A stretch of 64,000 nt of DNA. Source: an uncultured Alistipes sp. GTDB lineage: Bacteria; Bacteroidota; Bacteroidia; Bacteroidales; Rikenellaceae. The position numbers and the translations under genes were made by a program. Every line of letters begins with the position of its first letter. Positions within the stretch are counted from its first letter, which is position 1. The notes beneath the pieces are model-generated. The model saw nothing but the letters and a program-made list of their open reading frames with translations. It did no database searches and was not told the DNA's origin. The DNA lies in assembly GCA_900541585.1 (NCBI GenBank), contig UQKD01000006.1:62001-126000 (forward strand). Reading direction: 5' to 3'. This document shows, in pieces, positions 1 through 8,738 of the stretch.

Positions 1-2355
1 ATCGGGATTAAAGGACTTGTTGAAATTCACCGAGACTTCGAAACCCTCGGAATGCGCCTCGCCGACATTGGAGGTCGGCGTATATCCCAGCCCCATGGTG
101 CTCGGTATGTCGGCCCGCGTCTGAAGGATGTTCCTCCGCTTGTCAAAAAAGTAATCCGCCTGAATGTCCAATGCGTTCCAAAGTCCGAGCTCTATGCCGA
201 AATCCGCCTTCCGGGCAATCTCCCACGTAATATCGGGATCCGCATAGCGGTTGATGGCGATTCCGGGACGCGAATAGGTCAGATCCGTTCCGAATGTGTA
301 CCCGCCGGCCTTCATGTTTATATTCGACAAATAGAAAAACCGGTCTTTGAGATTTCCGATCTGGTCGTTTCCGACAAGTCCGTAAGTCGCTTTCAGTTTC
401 AGTTTGGTCAGCACTTTTTTCACCGGCTGCATGAATTTCTCGTTGGAAACCATCCAGCCGAGACCGATCGACGGGAAAAATCCGAACCGATGGCTCTTTG
501 CGAATCGTTCGGATCCGTTATAGCCGAAATTGCCCTCGACGAAATAGCGGGAATCGTAACCGTAAGCGAGTCGCCCGGACAGCGAAATATTCCGGTTCGG
601 CAACGACTCGTACAACGACCACACCTCCGTAGTCGTGGCATTCCGGATCGTACCGACCAACATTGCCGTAATATTGTGTTTCTCCGCGATCGTCTTGGTG
701 TAATTGGCGCGAAGTTCCCCGTACAAGGTCGAAGTCACGTATTTGTTTCCACCGTTAAAATCGAGGTATTCGGTTCCGTCGTCGGGATTGAGCGACTGCA
801 AGCGGTATTCGTCATTGGGCAGCCCGGCGACGGGGGCGTAATAAAACGGCACGAATCCACGCTGCAAATCATAGTACGAGTCCCGCTTCAGATTGAAAAT
901 TCCCGACAACACCAATCCCTCCAGCGCATTCTCGAACGTATGCGTCAATTCGACCTGGCTCGTCATCATCGAAGACGAACTTTTCTTGAATCCGCTCACC
1001 ATTTCAGCATACGGATTCGTATAGACGAGTTTGCCGTCCTGGGTCTGATTTCCGAAAAGGGTATGCGTCGTATGGGTGTGCTCCTCATCCGGCTCATAAA
1101 AAGGAAGAAACATGACCGGAGTGGCATTACGCGCCGCGCTGAACATTTCGCTACCCTCCTTTTTGGGTCCCGTACGCTCATCGAACGTCCCGTAGAAGCG
1201 GATGACCGCCTTGGTCCTGCGCGTCAGTTTGATGTCGACATTCGAGCGCAGCTGAAACCTGTTCAGCTTGATATTGTTATCGAAATTATTCCGGCTGTCC
1301 TCCTTCAAAATACCCTGATCCCTCAAAAAATTGGCGGACAGATAATATTGTACGGCCTTACCGCCTCCGGTAATATTCATGCTGTAACGCTGATTGATGG
1401 TAAAATCCTTCATCATGTAATCGTACCAATCGACAGACGGATAAAGCACCGAATTTCTTTTAAGCTGCGTATTCATTATCTTCGCGGTAGAATAGGGCAT
1501 CATCTTTTCCGCGCCCCATCTTGTCCTCACAGCCTCGTTGTGCAGTTTCATATAGGTAACCGGATCGGCCAGTTCCACGAGGCTCGTGTTCATGGAGGTC
1601 GAGATCTCGGCCCGGACCGAAAGCCGCACGCTCTCTTCCACACCGCGCTTGGTTGTCACCAGAATAACTCCGTTCGCACCGCGTGCACCGTACAGAGCCG
1701 CAGCGCTGGCATCTTTCATGACCGAAAAACTTCCGATGTCGTCCACATTGAGACGGGCCAGATCGGAGGAACTCATTTCGATTCCGTCGATCAAAATCAA
1801 CGGGTCTTTTTTACCGGCGCCGAACGAAGTCACTCCGCGAATGAAAAATTCGGCGTCGTCGAGTCCCGGCTCGCCCGAACGCTGGTACGCAATCACACCT
1901 GCCAACTGACCGGCAAATGCACTCGTAAGGTTGCTGGCCGGAATACGCAGTTTCCCGGGATCGACGGTCGACACGGATGCGATCACGCTCTCCTTCTTCT
2001 GCGTTCCGAAAGCCACAACCACAACATTTTCAATTTCCTGCGAATCGGGCTGGAGCACCACGGCAAACCGGTCGGCCTCCTTCGCTTTGATCTCTTGGGT
2101 TTTATAACCCACATAAGAATATACGACGATATCTTCGGTATTCACCGTCAGTTCGTATTTACCCTCCGAATCCGTGGTAACGCCCTTGGTGGTACCTTTT
2201 ATCGTAATGGTGACGCCCACCAGCGAAAAACCGTCGGGATCGACTACCCTGCCGGTCAGTTTCATCGATTTCGAACCCTGTGCGGAAGCCGACAAGGCGA
2301 ACAACAAAGAGAGACAAAGGACCCGGAAGGCCGCTGTTATTGGCTTTCTTTTCAT
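1..2355 (-). CDS. SusC/RagA-type TonB-dependent outer-membrane receptor, 3' end outside window
   Basis: Outer-membrane transporter that imports oligosaccharide or another ligand with a SusD lipoprotein, powered by TonB. The 785 codons in view begin with a signal peptide (MKRKPITAAF, then a hydrophobic run to ALSASAQ). A carboxypeptidase-like regulatory domain follows at about residues 30-105 (LTGRVVDPDGFSLVGVTI, YSYVGYKTQEI). Next is the plug, with GTQKKESVIASV and IRGVTSFGAGKKDPLILIDG, and then barrel strands. The C-terminal barrel, and a susD gene if present, lie before position 1. It is the last visible gene of a minus-strand operon, 23 bases after the GH123-like gene. Because enzymes precede susC, the promoter is probably the one upstream of the GH43 gene. 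The family is certain; the substrate is unknown, although GH43 and GH123-like partners suggest a plant or host glycan. Confidence 0.95.
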   Translation of the reverse strand, partial: MKRKPITAAFRVLCLSLLFALSASAQGSKSMKLTGRVVDPDGFSLVGVTITIKGTTKGVTTDSEGKYELTVNTEDIVVYSYVGYKTQEIKAKEADRFAVVLQPDSQEIENVVVVAFGTQKKESVIASVSTVDPGKLRIPASNLTSAFAGQLAGVIAYQRSGEPGLDDAEFFIRGVTSFGAGKKDPLILIDGIEMSSSDLARLNVDDIGSFSVMKDASAAALYGARGANGVILVTTKRGVEESVRLSVRAEISTSMNTSLVELADPVTYMKLHNEAVRTRWGAEKMMPYSTAKIMNTQLKRNSVLYPSVDWYDYMMKDFTINQRYSMNITGGGKAVQYYLSANFLRDQGILKEDSRNNFDNNIKLNRFQLRSNVDIKLTRRTKAVIRFYGTFDERTGPKKEGSEMFSAARNATPVMFLPFYEPDEEHTHTTHTLFGNQTQDGKLVYTNPYAEMVSGFKKSSSSMMTSQVELTHTFENALEGLVLSGIFNLKRDSYYDLQRGFVPFYYAPVAGLPNDEYRLQSLNPDDGTEYLDFNGGNKYVTSTLYGELRANYTKTIAEKHNITAMLVGTIRNATTTEVWSLYESLPNRNISLSGRLAYGYDSRYFVEGNFGYNGSERFAKSHRFGFFPSIGLGWMVSNEKFMQPVKKVLTKLKLKATYGLVGNDQIGNLKDRFFYLSNINMKAGGYTFGTDLTYSRPGIAINRYADPDITWEIARKADFGIELGLWNALDIQADYFFDKRRNILQTRADIPSTMGLGYTPTSNVGEAHSEGFEVSVNFNKSFNPD

Positions 2356-2378
2356 GGATTTATGTTTTAAAAATCGAA

Positions 2379-4157
2379 TTAATCGTTCATCGAATGGGCA
2401 TCCATTCCATGAACTGCATTCATCGTATCCTCCTGGCTGAGGTAAATGAGTATGCCGCGGCGCACTCTTTTGAAATAGGAAAAATTGCTGTCGTAATTGT
2501 CAAAGTTCATGACAATGGCATTGATGTATTCGCGCGCCTTGGCCGGATTTTTCCGCTCCAGCATTTTCAGCAATTCATAATCATAAATGCCGTCCCTCAT
2601 CGCTTCAAGCCGGATCGAAGAGTATAGTTTGCGGTATCCCGGATAGGTTATGTTGGCATCGCCGGCCGGAAGTTTACCACGGTCGCGCGAAGCGTCGGAC
2701 GTCAGCGGGTCGCTGCCCCAGAAATTCAGTCCCCAGTGAAGATAGCCGACAAGACCGTATTTGTAATTGATCCAATGCAGAATACGGGTTTGTACGAGCG
2801 GCTGTTCCAGGAAACGGTTGGCATAATTCCCCCGGGGACCTACACAGGTGTAGAACCAGATTTCTTTCCCCTGTTTTTTGAGATCCTGGTAGAATTTCCA
2901 GTCCCGGTGTATCACGTCCAGCACCGGAACCCACACGTCGATCGTTCCGGCAAGCTCCTTGGAAGTAAGCACAGCGTCGAAGACAGGAACCCCCGGCAGG
3001 TGTTTTTTCACATATTCGCTGATTGCCCCGTACGACGGCGCATTCCGTGCCGTCGGCTCGTCGGCAATATGCTGCATGTAGCGGCTATACCACCCTTTCT
3101 CTTCGAGATGGGCTTTCAGCGCGGGCAGATACTGATCCAGATAGTTCTTCGTCCGGGGGTCCGTGATGGGCAGAATCACCCGGCGCAGTCCGTTTTCCAC
3201 CTTATTGGGAGCGGCCGTCCCTTTGTATTTCCGGGTTTCCTCGTTGTCCGGAAGCAGAATCTCGACATGGAACGGTTCGTCCCAGGCGCCGGAGCGCCAG
3301 GCGAGATGCCCGCCTTCGATTCTCTTCAGAGGGGTCTCTCCCGCCGCATCGAAAAGCTCCACTTCCCGGTCGAACCGGCTGAAGTCGAAGGTATATTTAC
3401 CGTCATCGCAGGTCGCCAGCACATGCCAGGAAGGATATATCCGATGAACGTTCTGTTTGTGCGAAACCATCATTTGAGCATGGACGCCGACCAGTTCCCA
3501 ATATAAGTCGCTGTACAGTTCGACCGGAGCCATTCCGTTGAGATAGCTCAATGTCACCGGCGAGGTGTGTGCGGACCAGTTGCTCACCAGAAGCGAAGTC
3601 TCCCCGATCGTAACGGGAAAAACCCGCACATAAAACTCTTTGCTCCACGACTGTTTTTTCCGGTCGACCTGTCCTTCTATGACAAGCTTGCCCTTATAAA
3701 GGCCCGGTTCCGTATTCCTGGCAATCGGAACGGTGACCCACACCGGCTGCACATCGTTCACCTCCATATCCATTTCGACATCCGTCAGAATCGGATCGGG
3801 GAAATAATCCGACGGGGTACGCAGCAGATCCTTGGACGTCGGCTGATACTTCCGGCCGGCCCTTACATATCCGACCCAACCGGTCTGTGCTCCCTCGATC
3901 TTTCCGGCTTCTCCGGCAACAGATTCCACATAAGCCCGCATCTCTTTCACCTCCCGGTTGGACTTGATGACCACCTGAAGCGTCGCATATTCGCCCCTGG
4001 CGACTGCAAGGGTATCGATTTCATCCACGAAATAGCGCCGGTCCTTGAACACTTTATCCAATGCGTCCACCTGATAAAGATAGAGCACAGGATCTTTCGC
4101 GTGCAGGGCTGTCAGACAGCAGAACACGCCGCAAAAAATTAGAATAAGTTTTCTCAT
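2379..4157 (-). CDS. GH123-like / DUF4091 glycoside hydrolase, secreted
   Basis: Protein of 592 residues with a signal peptide (MRKLILIFCGVFCCLTALHA, cleavage before KD). The order is an N-terminal beta-sandwich of about 170 residues (DUF6067-like) followed by a TIM-barrel region. HIADEPTARN near residue 365 carries the adjacent Asp-Glu pair that GH123 N-acetyl-galactosaminidases use in substrate-assisted catalysis. The C-terminal part (YLHWGLNFWG, AGDANITYPG, SIRLEAMRDGIYDYELL) is typical of DUF4091. The likely role is release of a terminal sugar, possibly N-acetylgalactosamine, from glycans in the periplasm or at the surface. It lies between the DUF5107 gene (37 bases upstream) and susC (23 bases downstream) in one operon. 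Family membership is well supported; substrate specificity is inferred from the family only. Confidence 0.85.
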   Translation of the reverse strand: MRKLILIFCGVFCCLTALHAKDPVLYLYQVDALDKVFKDRRYFVDEIDTLAVARGEYATLQVVIKSNREVKEMRAYVESVAGEAGKIEGAQTGWVGYVRAGRKYQPTSKDLLRTPSDYFPDPILTDVEMDMEVNDVQPVWVTVPIARNTEPGLYKGKLVIEGQVDRKKQSWSKEFYVRVFPVTIGETSLLVSNWSAHTSPVTLSYLNGMAPVELYSDLYWELVGVHAQMMVSHKQNVHRIYPSWHVLATCDDGKYTFDFSRFDREVELFDAAGETPLKRIEGGHLAWRSGAWDEPFHVEILLPDNEETRKYKGTAAPNKVENGLRRVILPITDPRTKNYLDQYLPALKAHLEEKGWYSRYMQHIADEPTARNAPSYGAISEYVKKHLPGVPVFDAVLTSKELAGTIDVWVPVLDVIHRDWKFYQDLKKQGKEIWFYTCVGPRGNYANRFLEQPLVQTRILHWINYKYGLVGYLHWGLNFWGSDPLTSDASRDRGKLPAGDANITYPGYRKLYSSIRLEAMRDGIYDYELLKMLERKNPAKAREYINAIVMNFDNYDSNFSYFKRVRRGILIYLSQEDTMNAVHGMDAHSMND

Positions 4158-4194
4158 ACGGTTAATTTTAGATTGGTTAGTGGTTCACTGTTAT

Positions 4195-7100
4195 TCAAAA
4201 AAGCCGGTTGTCGGCCTTTGCCGTAAGCGCATGAATCAGGGGTTTGTAAAAATCCAGGGCCGTATCCGAAGCATATTCTCCGCGTTCAACCAATCCCAGA
4301 AACTCCTTTCCTCTCCGAAGCGCCGTTTCATCTTTTTGTACGGCAGTCCATCCATCGGCCAGTTCGCGGGCTTTCGCCTCATCTCCGGCTATATGCCAGG
4401 CCGCGGATTGCAGAAGCTGGTATTCCGGAGTATTTACATGCGAACCGACAAGACGCTGTAAGAAATGCTCCCGTTGCCCTTTCAGCCCCTCCCGTTCCGC
4501 GGCAACGAACGACAGCCAGTCCTCGAGTCTCGTGTCGATCACCTCGTCATACGGCTTGCCGACGCCGAGATTCCGCGGCCACAATTTCGCCTCTTCAATT
4601 TTATCCAAGGCCGCTTTAGGCTGCTTTTTCAGCATTTTATCCACCGCCAGCATCAACTTGATATGTTTTTGCAGGTTGATTCCGTCCTTTGCGCCCTCGA
4701 ACGGAAGGATGCGGGTTTTCGCAAGGACCCGTTCGGCTGCGCCATACTCTTCATTGCAAATCAAGGCTCTCACCAAAAGCGTTTCCGTCGGGAAATGGTT
4801 CCGCTTCCGCCGGCTGAACTCTTCGATCACGGACAACGCTTTCCGATTTTCCGAATGCCGCATGTAAAACCGGGTGAGCGCATGTGCATAGCGCCACTCC
4901 GAGCTGTCGAGCGCCACGGCCTGCTTGTAATCCGCCTCCTGCAGCGTCTTGTCGGGTTCGAGACTCGCCCTCGTTATGTAAAACGGCGCGAAATCGGGTT
5001 CCCGGCCTTGTTTTCGCAACAACATCAAAGCCTCGGCATCGTTATTCCGGGAATAGTGGACAAGCGCCAGCAAATAGGCGCTCCGCCAGTTTCCGCTCTC
5101 CCTCATCGCCCATTCGAATACCGGCACGCTCTCCTCGCGAAAAGGGAACACAAACGACACATCGGAAACATCCGCTTTTTCCAACAGGTCCCGATCCTGC
5201 GACAGGTATGCGCTCCAATACGCGGTTTCCGCATCGCCCGGCGACAGCGACAACACTTTTTCCGCCCGGCCGACCTGCCCGATCGAATAATACCAGATCG
5301 CCAGCTCCAAATAATTTTGCACAGCCATCTCATTTCGGATCAGCGACTGAAAGGCGGTCCGGTTTTTCTCATCCGGGTCGGCCCAGTAGCGTTCAAAGCG
5401 CACGAAGTCATTGAGCGGATCGCAGTTTTCGATCGTCGAGAGCACGGCGTCGGCGTCTTCCGAGAGGCAATCGGACGCCATATACAACATTTTCAGACCT
5501 TCAATGTTATAGGCATTCCCGATCAAACTCTTTCGGGCATACTGAACGCCCTCTGCATATTGTCCGTCTCTGACATACAATTTGGCCAACTGCGTACAGG
5601 CCGCACTACGATATTCATTCGTAAGTGCCGCGACTTCGAATCCGTCTATCGCATCGTCAGTCCGGCCGAGCCTCATCGCCGCACATCCCATCAGGTAATT
5701 GGCCTCTGCATCGTACGTATCGACGGCAAGCGCCCGCATCGAACAATCGAAAGCTCCCTGACAGTCGTTCCGGTTAAGCAGCAGGGCGGACATCAGATTG
5801 AGTCCCGGCACATAGCACGGATCATACCCGATACTTTTCCGGGCAAAAGGTTCGGCGTCGGCATAATTACGAAGCCATACGAGATACTGCCCCCGCACCC
5901 ATTGTCCGTAAGCCGTTTCCCAATTGAAATCCCCGGGGGCGACCATCGGACGGGAGAGCGTCTTGTCTCTGCCCGTCCACAACTCCACCCCGGAAGCCAT
6001 CACCCGCCCCAGAGAGTCCGGAAAGACCCGCACTTCCATCCGGAAGGGTTTTCCGGGAGACCAGTCGGCCCTCCGCTCCGCAATCACTCTTCCCGATTTG
6101 TCATATACTTGCAATACGACGGATTCGCGGCGAAGCGGAGAGACGGTTATCTCCGTACCCGATTCCGTCTCCTTCAGATTGACGACGCCTTTCAACGTCA
6201 CGTCGGCCGCCCCTTCCGTCCCGTGATACGGAAACCAATATTCCGTCCACATATCGGTTCCATAAGGGGCGAAACCGGTCTGTTTGTAAGGAGTCAGAAC
6301 GCTCGTAACCATATTTTGATTGAACAGACGACCGCTTTGGAGCTCCACGTACTGCCCCGCATTATCCGTAAGCAATTCCTCCCAGATGTCACCCTGATCC
6401 GACAATGCCCAACTGAACATCTTCCGTCCCAGCTTGTCGTCCCGCTCGCTGTAATGCATCATCCCGAAATTCCGGTCGGCCCACCATGTTCCGAAATATT
6501 TGTCGCGCGTACCAACGATGTGATACGATTTAGACCACAGAAAATTATTCTCGCGCCATTTCGAAAGATCCTTGCCGTACTCCCTGTCATAGGGCCAATC
6601 GTGAATAGTGCCGTCGTGCCGCACGACCATTGTTCCGGGATAAACGAATTCCAGATCGTCCGTCGCCGAAACGCCCGAATTGGCCCAACTGTAATAAGGC
6701 TGCGAAACGCCCGAGTTATTATGCCACACGGAATTCGTCTCAAACCACATTCCATCGGCCGGCAGCCGAATATCGACACTCCAGGTCGTCCGCGTCAGCA
6801 AATCGAGCATCCGGATGATACAGCTCGCACTGCCGTCCGCATTTTCGCGGGTCAGATAATCCACGGGATACGAAGTCGTAGGGCTGTGTCCCACCACTCC
6901 GTAATTAAACTCGATACCTCCGCTCGTCCAGGGACCGCGCAGGGAAATATCGCGGAACTTGACTACGTCGTTGTCATAAATATACGCGAGACCCGTCGTT
7001 TTGTCCGTAGCGCCCCACACTTTGCCTCCGATTTCCGGCATAATGGTGACAGCCACATAATCATTCTCCAGCACCACGACATTCCATGCTCTGTCTTCCG

Positions 7101-7296
7101 CCCGGTCCGTGAATCCGTCATACCGAAAATACGGATATATCTTTCCCCGTACAGCTATCGGATTAGGGTCTGAAAAAGGATATGTTTTATACACCGTGCG
7201 TTTCTCCCTCACCGTGGCCCGCTGCCCTCCTTCTGCGACTGCGGCAGAAGGCTGCACAAGAATATAAAAAAGGAAAATCAGGATAACGTGTTTCAT
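4195..7296 (-). CDS. DUF5107 domain protein with tetratricopeptide repeats, secreted
   Basis: Large protein of 1033 residues with a signal peptide ending near AVAEG. Residues of about 40-370 match DUF5107, a beta-rich domain common in Bacteroidetes polysaccharide loci and related in fold to aldose-epimerase/GH-associated beta-sandwiches. Recognisable segments are VVLENDYVAVTIMPEIGGKV, SGGIEFNYGVVGHSPTT and YYSWANSGV. From about residue 460 the sequence is helical and TPR-like (AEPFARKSIGYDPCYVPGLN, AEANYLMGCAAMRLGRTDDA, AACTQLAKLYVRDGQYAEG), running to the end. It probably binds or processes a sugar while the TPR part contacts other proteins. No catalytic residues can be named. It sits in an operon between the GH43 and GH123-like genes. 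Confidence 0.85.
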   Translation of the reverse strand: MKHVILIFLFYILVQPSAAVAEGGQRATVREKRTVYKTYPFSDPNPIAVRGKIYPYFRYDGFTDRAEDRAWNVVVLENDYVAVTIMPEIGGKVWGATDKTTGLAYIYDNDVVKFRDISLRGPWTSGGIEFNYGVVGHSPTTSYPVDYLTRENADGSASCIIRMLDLLTRTTWSVDIRLPADGMWFETNSVWHNNSGVSQPYYSWANSGVSATDDLEFVYPGTMVVRHDGTIHDWPYDREYGKDLSKWRENNFLWSKSYHIVGTRDKYFGTWWADRNFGMMHYSERDDKLGRKMFSWALSDQGDIWEELLTDNAGQYVELQSGRLFNQNMVTSVLTPYKQTGFAPYGTDMWTEYWFPYHGTEGAADVTLKGVVNLKETESGTEITVSPLRRESVVLQVYDKSGRVIAERRADWSPGKPFRMEVRVFPDSLGRVMASGVELWTGRDKTLSRPMVAPGDFNWETAYGQWVRGQYLVWLRNYADAEPFARKSIGYDPCYVPGLNLMSALLLNRNDCQGAFDCSMRALAVDTYDAEANYLMGCAAMRLGRTDDAIDGFEVAALTNEYRSAACTQLAKLYVRDGQYAEGVQYARKSLIGNAYNIEGLKMLYMASDCLSEDADAVLSTIENCDPLNDFVRFERYWADPDEKNRTAFQSLIRNEMAVQNYLELAIWYYSIGQVGRAEKVLSLSPGDAETAYWSAYLSQDRDLLEKADVSDVSFVFPFREESVPVFEWAMRESGNWRSAYLLALVHYSRNNDAEALMLLRKQGREPDFAPFYITRASLEPDKTLQEADYKQAVALDSSEWRYAHALTRFYMRHSENRKALSVIEEFSRRKRNHFPTETLLVRALICNEEYGAAERVLAKTRILPFEGAKDGINLQKHIKLMLAVDKMLKKQPKAALDKIEEAKLWPRNLGVGKPYDEVIDTRLEDWLSFVAAEREGLKGQREHFLQRLVGSHVNTPEYQLLQSAAWHIAGDEAKARELADGWTAVQKDETALRRGKEFLGLVERGEYASDTALDFYKPLIHALTAKADNRLF

Positions 7297-7332
7297 GACA
7301 TTGTCGTTATGATTATGGCAAGTCGTTTCCGG

Positions 7333-8322
7333 CTATTTTGCCATCTGCGGGACCATGTAGTTTTTATCTATTTCCATCATATAGGCTCCATCCCTGTATC
7401 GGAACATGACGTTGCTGATGAACATGTTCCGCGGATGTATTTTCTCTTTGCTGTTGTGCGCATGGAACACGATACGCAACCGCCCCGTTTTATCTTTGAA
7501 CATGGCGCTGTGTCCCACGCCCACCAGGTCCCCGGGGAACTGCAATAACGGATTATGATCGTATTTGGTCCACGGGCCGGCAGGAGAGTCGGCCGTCGCG
7601 CATCCGACGCCATAATTGGGGCTTTCGTAGCTATTTGCCGAGTAGGTCATGTAATAAATACCATTATGTTTTATCACGAAACAGCCTTCGTTCACCCGCG
7701 GCCATACAGTCTCCCATTCCTGGGAAACATGGATACATTTCTGCATTGTCCCGGGTTTAATCCGGAGCAAATCGTTTTCGAGTTCACACACCCAGATATT
7801 GAGACCGTCGTTAAAACGGTCGAAATACATGTATTTCCGGCCGTCGTCATCGATGAAAAGAGTGTTGTCGATACACTTCTCCCCTTCGATCATCGGTTTC
7901 CTTTCCTTCTGCACGAATGGTCCCAAAGGCGAATCGGACACTGCGACACAGATATGCGATTGCGCGGAGAAAAACATATAGAATGCTCCGTCTATACAAT
8001 AAACCTCCGGAGCCCAGAACCAGCGGTCTCCGTATACGTCGTCCTTATGCAAGGCCAGGCCTTCGGCGGCCCGGCCGGAAGCCTTGCGCCAGGTTTGCAG
8101 ATCGTCGGATTCGAAAACGGCGATTCCATTTTCAGCCTTTGTCCCGTAAGCGTAATACGTACCGTCATGCAACAGAATAAAAGGATCGGCCAAAGGTACA
8201 TTCACCATCGAACGTTCTTTCTGTGATTCCGAGCCCGACTTTTTCTGTCCGGAAGTTCTCAAACCACATCCGTTCAATAACATCAAAGTCGTCAATACAA
8301 AAATTGCTGATTTCATTTTCAT
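7333..8322 (-). CDS. GH43 family glycosidase lipoprotein
   Basis: Five-bladed beta-propeller glycosidase acting on arabinose-, xylose- or galactose-containing glycans. The start at 8322 gives 329 residues beginning MKMKSAIFVL with a lipobox (LLNGCG, Cys19). A longer in-frame reading to 8430 has no signal-like N-terminus and runs through the likely promoter, so it was not used; 8316 is an alternative start. All three GH43 residues are visible: catalytic base Asp46 (LADPFILLHDG), pKa modulator Asp152 (CIDNTLFIDDDG) and acid Glu212 (RVNEGCFVIKHNG). WAPEVYCIDG and YYMTYSANSY are also typical. It is the first gene of the operon, probably read from the TACATTTG box at 8348-8355. The exact substrate cannot be read from the sequence. 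Confidence 0.92.
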   Translation of the reverse strand: MKMKSAIFVLTTLMLLNGCGLRTSGQKKSGSESQKERSMVNVPLADPFILLHDGTYYAYGTKAENGIAVFESDDLQTWRKASGRAAEGLALHKDDVYGDRWFWAPEVYCIDGAFYMFFSAQSHICVAVSDSPLGPFVQKERKPMIEGEKCIDNTLFIDDDGRKYMYFDRFNDGLNIWVCELENDLLRIKPGTMQKCIHVSQEWETVWPRVNEGCFVIKHNGIYYMTYSANSYESPNYGVGCATADSPAGPWTKYDHNPLLQFPGDLVGVGHSAMFKDKTGRLRIVFHAHNSKEKIHPRNMFISNVMFRYRDGAYMMEIDKNYMVPQMAK

Positions 8323-8347
8323 TCGAATTCCGTTTTTAAGGTTATAG

Positions 8348-8355
8348 CAAATGTA
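8348..8355 (-). promoter_or_regulatory. Probable -7 box for the GH43 operon
   Basis: On the minus strand this reads TACATTTG, a match to the Bacteroidetes -7 consensus TAnnTTTG, 26 bases upstream of the GH43 start. No good TTTG is seen at -33, so the assignment is moderate and an activator may be needed. Confidence 0.5.
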
Positions 8356-8536
8356 AGGGAACCCCGATCCTTTTCGGGAAAGTATCTCGCCAAAAAATAC
8401 GACAGTCCGGCACCTGTCGCGCAAAGCCATTACACAATGATTACAAGATAGTTACACAAAATAAATGTAAGTTTGTAGCATAATTTGACCGGAATACGTC
8501 ATTAATAACGAAGCGGAAGCGATGTAAAACGGTTTC

Positions 8537-8566
8537 TTGCAAAATCCGATTTAATTCCTATCTTTG
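8537..8566 (+). promoter_or_regulatory. Promoter for murF
   Basis: TTG at 8537-8539, a 19-base spacer, then TATCTTTG at 8559-8566: a good Bacteroidetes promoter. The predicted transcript starts near 8573, giving a leader of about 165 bases before the murF start. Confidence 0.65.
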
Positions 8567-8738
8567 CCTCACCGGTCGATCCACAGATGGGAACTTGTAT
8601 CCGCCGGCACCGATTTTACCTCACAATCGTTATCTCAAACAATACCTCGAAAGTGATAAGCAGACCTTTATATCACGCTGCAAAACACCACCGGACGGTA
8701 AAATAGAAAAAACGCTAAATCTTCGTTACACACCCTAT

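Larger units (their letters stand above)
8323..8738. other. Divergent intergenic region between GH43 and murF
   Basis: 416 bases holding the minus-strand GH43 promoter (8348-8355) and the plus-strand murF promoter (8537-8566). The rest is unremarkable AT-richer sequence with no hairpin or small gene that could be supported. It marks the boundary between the lower-G+C operon to the left and the high-G+C chromosome to the right. Confidence 0.6.

Noticed and set aside
52..2370. Long plus-strand open frame of 772 codons
   Set aside because: It is antisense to the SusC gene, which has signal peptide, plug and barrel motifs. The plus-strand translation is rich in His/Arg/Gln and matches no family.
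4465..7173. Plus-strand open frame of 902 codons
   Set aside because: Antisense to the DUF5107-TPR gene; no recognisable domain and composition typical of a shadow frame.
8323..8430. N-terminal extension of the GH43 gene
   Set aside because: It would run through the promoter -7 box and hide the lipoprotein signal that starts at 8322.
8595..8738. N-terminal extension of murF from a TTG
   Set aside because: The extra 48 residues do not resemble MurF, and an ATG at 8739 begins the conserved sequence.
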